Source: Trichaptum fuscoviolaceum (Eukaryota; Basidiomycota; Agaricomycetes; Hymenochaetales; Trichaptaceae). From it: a DNA stretch of 64,000 bases. The translations under genes were made by a program, and so were the position numbers. Where the stretch lies: assembly GCA_910574455.1 (NCBI GenBank), contig CAJSYZ010000002.1, forward strand, positions 5,667,671 to 5,731,670. The letters run 5' to 3'. This document shows positions 25,330 to 37,847 of this stretch, piece after piece (positions within the stretch are counted from its first letter, which is position 1; each line of letters opens with the position of its first letter). The notes under the pieces are model-generated. The model did not search any database. It was not told where the DNA came from and worked only from the letters and a program-made list of their open reading frames with translations.

Positions 25330-25720
25330 TCTTATCCACTGATAGGAAACCTGAGAGTGGAGAGGCAAGATTTGAAGACAGGACACCGTTCTTATACTAC
25401 TAGTAGTAGTATAGTACTGTGATGATCATGATGATGTGGCGTGACGACTCCGACTCGGAGTCCATATCGGACCGTAGTACTAGGCAAACTTGAACTTGAA
25501 ATAGAGCAGTGAGGCTAACTTGAACCTAGTAGTACTAGTAGTAAGAATATCACTATACTAGAGTCGTTCAGGCTCAATGCTCAAGTTCGCAACAGATATT
25601 CCATTAGTACTAGCGTACAACAACACACAACAAAAGCAGAAAAGCATGAAACTAGTAAGAATAGTAGTGGAGGAATGCGGAAGAAAGACAGATTAACAAA
25701 GTAAAGATACATTGTTCAGA
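25330..25720. other. Spacer between protease copies 1 and 2
   Basis: It contains quasi-palindromic GACTCGGAGTC (25452-25462), CTACTAGTAGTAG runs and the 3' flank shared with copy 1. No gene is seen. Confidence 0.4.
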
Positions 25721-25721
25721 G

Positions 25722-28700
25722 TCAGTCCTTGCGTGTCGTTGGTACAACGATCCGCGGAAAATTGGCAAAGGTAAGCATGTCATCAATAGCGAATGCTGGG
25801 AGCGCATAGGTGAAATCGCCGAGATCAGCCCTCGTCCAACGTCGAAGACCCTTGACACAAGTTTCGGTAATTATTCCGCCCCATTTGCCATCCAAGGTAG
25901 CAATCAGAGAACCAGAATCACCACTTTTTGCGAAACTGTAGTAGTATTTTGAAGGTATATTCCAGACAAACCGTACATCCCTTTGTTTCAACGTTGGCAG
26001 TGGCGTCGGGCTGCCGCCGAGTGTCCTACTAATGACTGCGTAGATCGCAGACTCTATCGGGTTCGCTTCTCCAACTGTTACACCGGTGGCAGCACCAGCC
26101 TTTATCACCGCAATCTCTTGATTGAATTGAACCGACCTTTCGATATACCCTGACTTGATCTCGAGACGTTCATTCGTAGGGTACGGAACCTTTGCTTTTC
26201 CATAGGCCGACCGAATATACTCGATGTTGGTCTCAGGATGCTGCCCGAAGTGAATGACATTACACTGAAAGTTCGTTTCGTTGACTTTCTTGTGGAGCAG
26301 CTTCACGAGGGCAAACTCAGAATAGAAACCGAATTCATGCCCAATCTCGGCACAGGTAACCCCGTCTGGATGCGAATAGACAACATAGCCAATGGTCCCA
26401 GCGCGAGTCCCATTAGTAGGTTCGGTGAGGACGTAATTTTCAATCTTCTTATGGATTCGGTTACAGCCCTCTAATGCATTACTGATAGATTCGGAGAGCT
26501 GACGGACCTTTCTCCTTTCTTCGGAAATATTGATTGTCATTCCACCATAAGGAGAATAATTAGGGATATTTGGGACTGCGATGCGTTCGCTATCATCTGC
26601 TATTAAATTCTTCGAGATCAACGCCAGAGCCCGATAGCATTCAACAGCTTTGAGTTCGCTATACTCTTTTGAAAACGTATTCCACGCTTTCTCCAATGCT
26701 TCTCGGATACTGATGACGCGGGCATCAGGTAGAATATGGACTAGATACTGCTTGTCCTCGATGATTGGTACCACGGGTTCTGGTGTCTCGACCTCGTCAA
26801 CTGACATCCGATTCTCATCATCTGCTGAACCCTGGTCCTCCGAGTTGTCATTTCGGCGGGTTCCAAAGGCGTCGACACGTTCATCAATTATAATCCAATT
26901 AGAGTCGGAAACGACAGCATGACGACTGATCAAACTGAACAGTTCGTTGCTCCCTTGAAGTTTGATGATGGGACCCCATGTACTGAAAGTGTCCTGACCA
27001 CTAACTCCTATGCTTGTTCCTCGAAGGGTTGAAGTGTATGCCTCTAGAGAATTAATTATAGATTCAGGAGATCTGGGTTTACTGGGGTCTCCAATCAATA
27101 TTTTATTGGGCGGAAGGACGAGAGCCGGGCTGAACGGAATTTTGGATTCAGATGCCAGTGGTCGAAAACGAGGTAAGGGAACATTCTCTGTCGGGTCCTC
27201 CGTTTCTTGGCCGAGACTTCCGAACCCAGACGCGGGAGCGGCAAGGCCATCGACTACATGTGATTGTCCAGGTGCTGGTACGGGGCCAGGTAGTTGTTCG
27301 TGTTCGAGAGGTTTTCCGTCGTCCAGGGGATTAGGGGTTGGTACCACCCCACTTGCGGAACAGGACTGAGGAATGGCCTCGCGAAATTCTACCTCGAACC
27401 GCCCTGATAATGTCCAGCGCTTGCGAATGGAGCTTCTAATCGCGTCGGCGCATTCACAATAAACATCACCAACAGGCCTCTCGTAGTCGGAGGGCATAAG
27501 CACCTCCAACTCGGACGGTATTACTCCAATCCACACGACAACAGGATCTGACCTCCCGTCTTCCCCCTTCCCGTCTTTATGATATCCAATCTTGCATATA
27601 TCTATGCATGTCACGGTATGCCTGACGTGAAAGCGATCAAAAGCGTCTTCAAATATAGGTAGCAAAACGGGCCATTGCCCGATCAGAGGGCAGTTGTTGT
27701 CAAGGACGTTTATGTGCTTCATCGCTTTCTCGCGCTTATGCGGTCCCGGAATGTTCCCCTGGCGTCCCACAAAAAATCCACTACGCCCGACAGGAACAGC
27801 GTTGGTCGGACATCCCCAGTAATAATTGAGATGATCCTTCAGATCCCAAATCCTCCGAGTCTTCACAGGTTTTTTCACTTCCAATGATATGATATTAGAA
27901 CTGTCTGTGAGAAGGGTCGTATCCGGGATTGTCTTCTGTGTCACTGCCAGTGGCGGCGGTAGGGTACCGGCCATACACCATGTACTGGGGGTCCATTGAA
28001 CGTCTAATGGAGGCAGAAGGGGAAACGGTAACAAATCAGCATGGCTGGGGAAAAAGCAAATGACATAGCACGACATACATCTACGATGTCACCAATCTTC
28101 GACAATTGCGTTTCGCGAACTGGCGCGGCCACCGCAGTATCGGTAGCCTGAGAGTCTTCCTTGCTTGTAGCGATACCGGAACTCAGGCTGAGTTGTTTCA
28201 CTCCCGAGGACGTCTCTTGTGTCACTCGTGGCGGCAACTTCTGCTTACTGTCTACTGGAGGCGCATTGGACGTCTTTAGATGAGACGATGAGAATTCATT
28301 ATGCATGATAACAAACAAAAGTAGCACGACATACGTTTACGCTGTCATCAATCTTTGACAATTGCGTTTCGCGAACTGGCGAGGCAACCGCAGCATCGGC
28401 AGAATCCTGCTTGCCAGTGAGATAGAGATGGGGGAAAGAGACAAATCAGCGTGGAACAGGGAGAATGAGAACAGGACATACTCGGTTGTTAACTTTTTTG
28501 CCATCGTAAACAAACGTTATCTTGGTGATGCAATGTTGAAACAAGTAAGAAGGGGGAACACATCAACATCATGGCAGATTAAAAGAAATATCAAGACATT
28601 TTACTTCAAGTTCGGCGTTTGAATTGTTGTTGCTACTAGTCGGTAAGTTTGGCTGCATCAATTGTTGGATGAAGTCTCTCTTGTCAGGAGTAAGGTTGGA

Positions 28701-28989
28701 AAGCTTGAGCAGAAGCGAAAGGCAGAATGTCAGTATAACTTAGTAAGAGGCCACCAAACAATTCTTGTGGCATAGTACAAAACACACATTGTATATTAGT
28801 TTGTAAATTTCCGACTGCCATCCTGCCAGTGAGTGGGAGTCAGCCTGTGCGCCGTCACTGCCAGTGGCATCGCGTCGGAGTGGTACTATCTTTGCCTTTG
28901 AGTTGAGAGCAACAGGTAAATACGGATAGCAATATATGAACTTTGAAAGAAGGGCATACGTCAAATTCAAGTTGCACGACATCCGACAT
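25722..28989 (-). CDS. Trypsin-fold (PA clan) cargo protein, copy 2
   Basis: Architecture follows copy 1: ATG 28989 (MSDVVQLEFD), small phase-0 exons, ITFVYDGKKVNNR, a doubled RETQLSKI exon, then a long exon. A single open frame runs from 28076 to 25722. The private N-terminal module is almost identical to copy 1, but the protease domain differs strongly (His in SLISRHAVV, Glu in SEFALVKLL at the usual Asp position, KSGDSGSLIA for Ser). Relative to copy 1, one base is missing near 27963 (GGTAGGGTACC against GGTAGAGGTACC). If the intron ending at about 28006 is spliced as in copy 1, the frame breaks there; if it is retained the frame stays open. The copy may therefore be intact with altered splicing, or damaged. 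A protease or protease-derived binding role is inferred. Confidence 0.6.
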
Positions 28990-29538
28990 TGTTACCAACT
29001 GATAGTGGGAAGCCTGAGAGGGTGGGGGTGCCAGTGGAAGACACTGGCGGCGCTCTTATATTAGTAGTGTTCAAGTTGCCACGCCGGCACTCAGTGGCAG
29101 CCTGAGCCTCAGAGGCTGGGAGTGCCTGGGAGTGCCAGTGACGACTCGGAGTCCAGTGACTCCGACTCCGAGTCGGAGTTGCGACTCCGGGTCGAAGATA
29201 GCACTGGCAATCACTCAGGAGGCTGTGATACTACTTAGGCTGAGTACGATTTAGATGCCTTCAAGTTCACGTTATAAGTCACTATGCCCAATCTGACTTT
29301 ACGTTCAACAATTGGAGCTCTACTTGAACTAGAACTTTACCCATTTCAAGGTTTGATCTGCAAGATTGAAGTTGTAACAGCTTTGGAACATCATGATATT
29401 TTTGTATCACAATTTGCAACTACTAAGTAAGGGCATGCAATAAAACCAACAAAACCAGTATGCTAGTGGAGAGATGGACAAGTGAAGGGGAAAAAATAGA
29501 TAGGCAACGTCGATTCGGACTTGCTCTCGCTGTCAACT
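28990..29538. other. Spacer between protease copies 2 and 3
   Basis: No gene is seen. It is dense in quasi-palindromes: GACTCGGAGTC at 29143-29153, nested GACTCCGAGTCGGAG at about 29164, and several CAGTG/CACTG blocks. Confidence 0.4.
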
Positions 29539-31721
29539 TCAAGGCTGCGGGTCCAAGTCCGGGTCAGTGTCAGCCTGAGCCTGAGGTATTATAATTCTGG
29601 GGAATTCAGCCTCATTATAGAGTTGCTCGAGGATTGCGAAAGCAGGGATTGTATATGTTATGTCGAGTCGATCTTCATCAACCCCGACCCCAGATGCGAC
29701 GAGACCTCCCCACCGTCCTCGTAAGTCAGCGACGACAGCTCCAGAATCACCTGCTGTCGAGAAGACGTCCGATAGCGGCGAATACACGGTCCAGTACAGG
29801 TGTTGGTCATACGTGAGAATGTATGTGGGACGGTTGTTGCGATAGCACACATTGACGCGGACGAAGGAGATTGCCTCCATAGGGTTGGCCATGCCGACTG
29901 TCACACCGGTGGAAGCACCAGCTTTTATAACTGGGATCGAAACATTCATCTCAGCGCTCGGGATGATATCGGCCCTGATAGGCAACGAGTTATTTTCGGG
30001 ATATAACTCATGTTGCTCATTGAAAAATGTTCGTATCCTGTTCAAAATAGTGTTGTCCTGCGCGTAGATACCGAAGTTCAAAACGTTATAGTATGGGACC
30101 ACTGTGTTAGCCATTACGGTATGGCACAGCTGGACGACAGCAATATCGCGGTCGTACATGCTTCGGTAGTTCTCGCGCCTTGGTGAAGGCGAATAGACTA
30201 CTGCGCCGATGACCAGGGTGTTTGAGTTGTCACTAGTATCCGCATGCCATGTCTGAAGCTGAGTTTTGAAGTTGTTCAGTTCGCTCATTACTTGTTCAAG
30301 TTGCACGTCTGCTATAGCCTGTACGTAGTCAACCCGGGTCTGTGCATGGCGTAACAATTTCTCTAGAAGTTCCTCCTCCACCGAACTCAGGTACGATTTG
30401 TAAACATAATCGTAGTGGATCGTAGGTGCAATTTGCACGCGTTTCAAGTTGTAGGCGGTGGCGTTCTCGACTCTATTGTCGATATGTGAGATGGTGTCTG
30501 GAAGCAATACATGACGACACGTTATGAAGTGCGATAGAAGCCTGGCTTCCTGTCCTTCCGACTGAACTGGAATCTGCACAACAAGTCCCAGAGTTCCGTA
30601 CGATCGCTTTCCTCGGGGGCTGACAGCAACGCCTGGTTGCACCGATATAGCGTGTGGACAGTGGTCTGGACCTTGTGCAACATCCGTTGCATGAATGATC
30701 CCAGATCAGATTGTGAGGGGTCAGGAACGGGTGGCAGCATGAGGACGAGCTGACCCCAAACTTCGTCATCCACTTCCCTGAGAGGTGCAGCGTTCGGTTG
30801 AGGTTCGGGATTCGGTCGTTCAACATCAGGTACAGGGACATACGTCTCAGGTGGGATTTGGTTTATAGCCATATAGACCAGGGGGTCTGCATCATGATCA
30901 GCTTGTTCGTCGGTGTCGACAAGACGAAATTCTATGGCCTCGCGAAATTCTACCTCGAACCGCCCTGATAACTTGAATGTCCAGCGCTTGCAAATGGAGC
31001 TTCTAATCGCGTCGGCGCATTCACAATAAACATCACCAACAGGCCTCTCGTAGTCGGAGGGCATAAGCACCTCCAACTCGGACGGTATTACTCCAATCCA
31101 CACGACAACAGGATCTGACCTCCCGTCTTCCCCCTTCCCGTCTTTATGATATCCAATCTTGCATATATCTATGCATGTCACGGTATGCCTGACGTGAAAG
31201 CGATCAAAAGCGTCTTCAAATATAGGTAGCAAAAACGGGCCATTGCCCGATCAGAGGGCAGTCGTTGTCGAGGACGTTCAAGAACTTTTCTTTTCCCCGA
31301 TGTTGATGGTCCTCTTTTCGCCGCCGATCATGGTTCGATCTGCCAACTAGAGGAGGGTTGGACCGAATCCCGATATAATACTGACAGGTATAAAAACTCG
31401 ACTCGGAGTTCAGTGTCGCCACTGGCCTTCTAAATGGCTAATTGAGGTAAATGGGGGATCGGTGACATTCAGCATGGTGAAAATTTCAATTAAACAGCAG
31501 TACATACTAGTACCTGAGCCCGGCCCACCGGCGATGACTTCAAGTCCAAGTTGGATGTGAGATAACAAATTTGAAATTGTAGTATAAGACGCCAAGACAT
31601 AACTCACTTCCAAATTCAAAGAGCTGCCACTTGGCAGCCTGAGGCTGGCATTGACTTGCTGTGCCAGTGAGCCGCCGGGACGACTCGGACGCTTCATCCG
31701 GTCTCGGTTGCCCGGATTCAT
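29539..31721 (-). pseudogene. Trypsin-fold (PA clan) cargo protein, copy 3, frameshifted
   Basis: The most divergent member. Its protease domain (frame 30642-29539) has the full triad pattern: His in FITCRHVLLPD, Asp in YDRDIAVVQLCHT, Ser in STAGDSGAVVADLRGRWGG. Upstream, the private module is present (YYIGIRSNPPLVGRS, DNDCPLIGQWPV, then LPIFEDAFDRF). Two frame changes are visible: an extra A in the A-run near 31232 (five A against four in copies 1 and 2), and another between HTLYRC and QPGVAVSPRG near 30640. N-terminal exons probably start near 31721 (MNPGNRDRMKRP). The module at 30935-31250 is nearly identical to the other copies while its flanks are not, which points to gene conversion. 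Probably inactive now. Confidence 0.6.
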
Positions 31722-32155
31722 CGTATTGTGAATAAAAGCTGCAAGAGACAGTCAGTAATAATAAGGGGAATGGGAGAGCAGACAATAGTTGAATGCGGGA
31801 AGGATAGTGACACGGGAGGAAAGGACATACTACTTTTCAGATGAATGAGCGAGGACGAGGAGGGCAAAGGGCGAGGACCTGGCATTGAAGCTTCTTCAAG
31901 TCATACTTTATAGAGTAGTTGCAGCCTGAGTGGCTGCGGTACTAGTATTAGCTATTTTCGTAACGTACCCAGACCAGGCTACTACTAGTAGGCTGAGTAA
32001 GTAGTATGTCTGCGTGTAGTAGACACGCCGCCACAGCACTGCCAGTGAGACATATAAGGAAAGTCGCCTGGCCTTCAAGTCATCCACACACCCAAAGCAC
32101 AACCGGGCCAGCACTTACTCAGAACGTTCTGGGCAGAAATCCAGCGACTTCGGCA
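31722..32155. other. Spacer upstream of protease copy 3
   Basis: No gene is seen. CTACTACTAGTAG and CACTGCCAGTG (32037-32047) motifs occur. Confidence 0.35.
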
Positions 32156-32159
32156 GCCT

Positions 32160-32770
32160 GAGCAATGAACCACTCTGGCAATCACTATTCACTGGGTACC
32201 GAGCCACGAAGACATGGCCGCGAACGGCGAACAAGCCTGAGTGGATGCGAAAGCCGAAATCGCGGCACAATTCTCCGACTCGAGATAGGTTGGACGCCTG
32301 AAGCATCCCGATGTTGCAGACCGGAAACTCCAATCCTCCTTGCGCTGGAAGACGGAGTGGATCAGATTGAAGAGTGGGAAGAAACTGCGCGCCGTTGACC
32401 TCACTGCACCGTCTCGGGCAGTTCGCAGAATCTGCAAGGATCGGAGCCGGAACGAGTGTGTGATCATCACACAACTCCGGACGGGATACACACCACTCAA
32501 TACTCACTTGGCCCGCATATTGTGCACTGACTCTCCTCTCTGTTTCAATTGCCAAGTTCCGGATCCGGTCTCCCATTATCTCTTCACGTGCCAGTGTCGA
32601 TTGCCAGTGTGTACGCAGACACCCGCCGACTCGGAGCACTCCAAACGTCACTCAAAAATAAACCCTTCACATTGAGATCAACCCTGGGCAAGGGTACCAG
32701 GCATGACCTAGTCCTGCACTACATCAAGGACAACGCTTTCCCCACCTGTTCCCGGCCATCGCAACTCAAT
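32160..32770 (+). mobile_element. Truncated LINE 3' end (RNase H and C-terminal knuckle)
   Basis: A frame starting about 32176 reads ITIHWVPSHEDMAANGEQA, the RNase H HWVPxHxDxxxN signature of fungal non-LTR elements, and is then broken by TGA. The next frame continues with VIITQLRTGYTPLNTHLAR and CFNCQVPDPVSHYLFTCQC, the usual C-terminal Cys/His segment, and ends with LHYIKDNAF. Only this 3' tail is present; reverse transcriptase is absent. It is a dead-on-arrival type insertion nested in the transposon. Confidence 0.7.
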
Positions 32771-33615
32771 GAACCCGGCTTTTTCTACTTATTCCTCGCT
32801 TTTTCTCTCTCTCCCGCTCAAAGGAAGGGCACTGTGTTCAAGTTCCGGAATTGCGTGAGCCTGAGCCTGACTCGGAGTGCCGGCAATTTGAAAGCTCGGC
32901 CCGTTTTTTACTACGACTAGTACTATCAGTTTATTTACTAATAGTATACACTCGGAACGCCTCCGACTCGGATTCTCGGATTCTCGAAAGCGGTTCCCCC
33001 CATCGACTCGGACTCGGAGCACTGTATAAAAACCATCACCAACATATTGTATCAACACTTGAACAATTCCTGTAACTGTATGCACTCCCCTCTGAGAGTC
33101 TTTCAAGCAACACTTCGCCTCACAATACCGTCATTCGGCATATCTCAATCTGATCATACCCTTTGCACTTTTTCTTGTTTGTTAAAATTATTCTGCGCTT
33201 TCAAGTTCTACAATTACATTCAAGTTACAGTAGTGTTAAATTACAATGTATTCTAAGTGCGCCATCATCATGATAGGCCCTACTTAAGGGCCTGCGGTCA
33301 CTATAATGGAATAATACATCAAATCAAATTAGTCATGGTGCCACTGCCAGTGGTACTGTGCCAACCCGACTCGGAGTCGGACTCGGCGTGCCACTGCCAG
33401 TGTTTTCTAACGCCGACTCCTCGTCAAGGATAACTTCAAGTTCGGATTTTGGAGGGTACACCGCCATGACCTCATCACAACTTGAATACTAATCATTGAA
33501 ATCATATTTGACATGCCCTTGCCGTGCTCTCTCAAGGTACAAATTATATAGTCATATATGCCAACATACTCACAGGCATGCTAACGCCTAGAAATAGGAT
33601 TTAACTCTATTCAAG
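32771..33615. other. Non-coding interval in the transposon
   Basis: No gene is seen. Quasi-palindromes cluster at 33342-33352 (CACTGCCAGTG), 33368-33378 (GACTCGGAGTC) and 33392-33402 (CACTGCCAGTG), and TTCAAGTT recurs several times. Confidence 0.4.
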
Positions 33616-36600
33616 TTATCTGGCTTTGTATAATGTTTCATGCATGTGCATATCAGCGAATCTGTTAACATAAAACTTATCGTAAAAGTCCAAGGAGCCT
33701 TCCGGTTCCAATGATTTCGGAGGAGATTCATCACCCTTCGGGACCCCAAGGAGGTGAGCTAACCGAAAGATATCCCCTAGAGCTATCACGGTAAACTTCG
33801 AACTCTTAGAGCGGTAGGTGGCTCTGCCACTGGCACTCTGTTGAGGACCACTTGCGACAGATTGAGAGGTAGGGGTCGTGAACTCGTACTCTGGTTCGAC
33901 TATCCACATACTTGTTTTTGGGTCAGGCGAGTCTCCAACGCATTTGTAAAACTGGACGAGAGCACATTCGTGACGTTCCACTTTGTCGGTGAAGGAAAAT
34001 AGAAGCATAACACGGGCAACTCTCATTCCTGCAAATCCCTTTTTGCCGGAGCTAACTCGAACAAGAACTGCATCTCGTCGAGGTTTTCCACGCCAAGAGG
34101 GGCTAGACCTAATCACTTCCCTCATTGCTTGTTCTATGGGAATCGATTCACCACGGTAGGCAAAGAAAGCGGTGGCCGAATGGAAAACTGAAAAGTCATT
34201 GCTCATATCCAGTTCAAAGTGTTCAAATCTGTTGTAGTCCGATTCGGCCATGCCAGCAGAGCACTCTGAATCGGAGTTGTGGTTGCACCTTTCGTACTTG
34301 TTGAATAAGTACTTTTTTATGAGTTGTCGGAGCTGTCGGAGCTCTGGATGGCCTTTTTTTGCCGCAAGAGCGCTGAGCTGTTTAGGGTACACCTTGCTGG
34401 ACTCTGTGTGGACGACAACAAGGAAGTTAGATGTGCAGCATCAGAAAGACGTGTTACTGACGCTGTCTCGAAGCCATTAGCATTAAGCTCAAAGGGTCAT
34501 TTCTGCCACCCAAGTGGAACTGGCATTCAGCAAATCCTCTGCCATGAACCGCACCACGCTGTGGCCCATCCGCTAAACCTTCCGAATCGTCCAGATCTGC
34601 AATTTCATTTGGCTCTTGATTGGCCGCAATATCATCGAAGAAGTCCTCTGTATCATTGGCTGCACCTACAAATAGTACGCCATGATGTTGCATTTCCTCT
34701 CTTTGATTACGGGTCCTCTCAGTGTCATCCGTGACCGTCTCTGATATATTTTTCCGCAAAACGTCTCGCAAGGCTTTCCACGTAGCCTCAGCCAGCGTAT
34801 CGTCCAGCAGTCCACGCCTTTTGAAGTCTGCCCTCGACGCAATAAGTTTGCTGAGTCGTTGGTTTGCTGTAATCATCTGACCCAAAGGATCATTTTTGTT
34901 TGAACGTCGCCATGTCTGCTTGACCGCGTAGATGTGTTTGTTTTCTGTTATAGATGAACACAACCCGCTAGGTGCAGCAAAGAGAGGGATCATTGTAGGA
35001 TAATGGGTCATGGCATGTTGTCGTGGCAGCGAAAAGTTATCCCGGATGCCCTTCGCTATGAATATTTGCCGATATTGATGAAAGTGATCCAGAGAGGCTT
35101 TGATCTGATCAAGAGTCGAGGCTGTTATCGTGTACCGACGCACAAGGTAACAGAAGTCCAGAAATGCACTCAATGCGTGAATTATATCATCGTGCACAAT
35201 GCCCACAATAGCCGGAAGATATACCTAAGCGGATTGCATCAAATATCAGCAAACCACCGCGTCGAACGAGATGAAAAGACCATATACTTTCATAAGTGCC
35301 TTTGAATCATTACCTGTCCATTGCTTGAAGCCTCGACCTTCGGGAAATCTGCGAAGACCAGGAAAAGGAGCAGCGACTCTGATTCTATGCGAAAGTTAGC
35401 ACTGAGACTCATATTATTCTACTTGTAAGAGAATAGCACCTTTTATCCACAATATCCAGCTCTGTTGTGGTCAAGCTCTGGCATATCCACTCGACAAGAT
35501 GATCCTTGAACACGCCTTTGATGATTTGGTGCAGAAGGTCCGGAGAAATGAGATCGCATATATCTGCACGCGGGAAGTCATTGGTGAAGGGCTACGGGTT
35601 ATCGTTGTGGTAAGTGCACATCCAATGGAGAATTCGGAACCCTTACCACAATATCTTGGTGGAACCCATACTTTTACGAATTGTTGCTCTACTTATGCTG
35701 TTATCATCGACTTGTTCTATCAATCGTTCGTGCAGCTCTTTTGTTCGAGGATTTGTAAAGAATTCCGGATTATCTAGGTTCTTGTGAGGTGCTGTGCATC
35801 TATAAAGACACATTAAGCCATTTTCTCGGGCTCGGATGCGATGTTGGGAAGGACGGTACTTACTTGCAGCACCATCCTGTGCATATTGCGCATAGACTCA
35901 CCTGTTCCGGATAATCGGCTATATACGAGCCGAGTCCGAGAATCGACCTACAAAAGTGACCATCAGGGCACCGGAGAATGGTTCGCTCTTTGTTCATGGA
36001 CATTGCGCTCTTCAGTGGTCTCAAGATTCTCGATATAGATGAATGAAAGACTTGATGTCGAAAGCGGCGGAATTCATCCGACTTTTCGTATTGCCGCTCA
36101 GCTGCAAAATGTGTCAGAACTAATCAAATATTATGGTATGGTACACACTCTTTGGTATTGCTAGAAATGCTATAAGCTGGACTGTATTCAATTTCTGTGA
36201 CCGCCGGGCCTTGTTAGATATATTCCCGATGGAGAGATATAACGGATAGTATTCGTTGTTTCCAGTTCCGACAGAGACTGTTGTCTTGTCGCTCCCTAAG
36301 ATTACCGGGACAAACATAGATCCATGGACTGCTTTATCTTCGGCGTAGATCTTATTCTAAGTCAAGGATAATCAGTATGTTTCCTGCGAGTTCATGAGTC
36401 ATGACCTACAGCCTGTTCCCAAGCAAAATTTCCGGACATGTAATTTCTGAACACTCGTTCTTTGTTGTCACTGGCATCAGAGTCCTCCTTTGGCTGATAT
36501 TCACGAAATGGAACACAGTCGAATTCGCTTTCCAAAGCCGGATTATCCACCAAATTACGGATCACTTCCAAAGGATCCCGATACCATACATCATACTCTT

Positions 36601-37730
36601 TCCTCTTCCATGACTCGGAGTTCTCGTTTGTTGCCTTTTGGCCATTGTCATTCGTATAGAAGTTACTGAAGGATTTCCAAGGCACATCACCAACTCTCGT
36701 AGCGTCAATGACATTGTACAACTTCTGTGCATCTCCATCGAGCAGCGTACTAGTAATATCCAAATCCGAGTCCTCGTCAGGCTCTGTCGCGTCGAAATCA
36801 GAATATCCGCCAGATTTCGCATTATCCGCGAGGTGGATTAGCTGATATGCCTTCATGATTCCAAGAAGCTTCGTTATGTTACCAGCAGACATTTGCTCTT
36901 CTCGATAGAGAAAATCTGCGAGCTCGAAATCTGCTCGGCACGAATAGGGAAACCAATCATTTGATGTAGGTTTGTTTCGAGGAACGGGGGGTTCTTCGTC
37001 TTTTAAGAAGGTTCCTTCTGCATCGCATGGAGTGGCTGCACGGTGTCTGGTGTCAGAGTACTACAGTAAACCGAGGACAATAAACATGGCACGCACCATT
37101 CAAGTATCTGTGATACACCTTCAAGTTATCCCCGCTCTCCTCATGATCTCCAATGTCTAAGTCCAAGTCTTCAGAGGACGCGCTACGGTCATCACTTCCA
37201 ATGACAGAATGTGACTGAGAATCAGGTCCGCCTACTAGTAGGTCTCGAAGCAGTTCGTCTCGGCCTACTATACTGAGCATCGAGATATCTTGTGTAAGCA
37301 TGGAGATATCGTAATCGTAGGAGTCAGAGCCACTCTCAAGATGACTTTCTGTTGGAAGTTCAGACAACCTAGGGAGAACTTGAAAAGTTGGAGCTCGTGT
37401 GGGTCGACTTGGAATGGGTGAAGAATCATAGTCATGACCACTACCACTGGCAGTAGAACTTGCCATGAATGACGTCGGATGAGCTGAATATTCATGTCTT
37501 GTTCTTCCAGATTGACTCTTGAACGTCCTACTACAGCCGGGCAAGGTGCATCGAATAGTTGGTGGAAAATGAAAGGGATCGTGCTTTTTCCGTGTCGCTG
37601 GCATCAACTTGAATGTAGCCTCAGTAGAAGTACTAGTACACGTCTTGGGTCTTTGGGTCTCACACCTGAGCCTCAGCCTGAGGCTGCCAGTGAGCCTGAG
37701 TGAACCTGACTCGGAGTTAAAATTAGTCAT
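33616..37730 (-). CDS. Plavaka-family transposase (nine exons, about 1,200 aa)
   Basis: Exons I can splice are 37730-37097, 37035-36410, 36356-36149, 36101-35864, 35799-35647, 35591-35440, 35384-35288, 35224-34510 and 34403-33616. The N-terminus has a C2H2 finger (CTLPGCSRTF..RTRHEYSAH). Family landmarks follow in order: GDVPWKSFSNFY, VWYRDPLEVIRNLV, FVPVILGSDKTTVSVGTGN, YYPLYLSIGNI, GSYIADYPEQV, PFTNDFPRADI, LLHQIIKGVFKDHLV, RRFPEGRGFKQWTG, FSLPRQHAMTHY, SSITENKHIYAVK. The C-terminal region resembles the BAH-like tail of the family (FYVNRFADMHMHE). All junction phases agree except between exons 5 and 6, where one nucleotide is missing (near 35647). The element may thus be recently disabled, or that junction is spliced in a way I cannot see. 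It should catalyse excision and insertion of the element. Confidence 0.85.
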
Positions 37731-37847
37731 AGCAGTAGTGGGCGTAAATTTTCAACTTGTCTAAGATAGACGCCCCCGCCTCCCTGATCTTGAACTTGCA
37801 CCTTCGATCCATCTTATCCTCATACAAGACTCAAAACACTGCACAAA
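37731..37847. promoter_or_regulatory. Divergent promoter region of transposase and companion gene
   Basis: Only about 117 bp separate the first ATG of the minus-strand transposase from the ATG of the plus-strand companion gene, so both probably share this bidirectional promoter. No clear TATA box is seen. Confidence 0.4.

Noticed and set aside
22155..31721. Viral origin of the trypsin-fold genes
   Set aside because: The PA fold also occurs in viruses, but these genes have introns and a fungal N-terminal module, and no viral replication or capsid motif is nearby.
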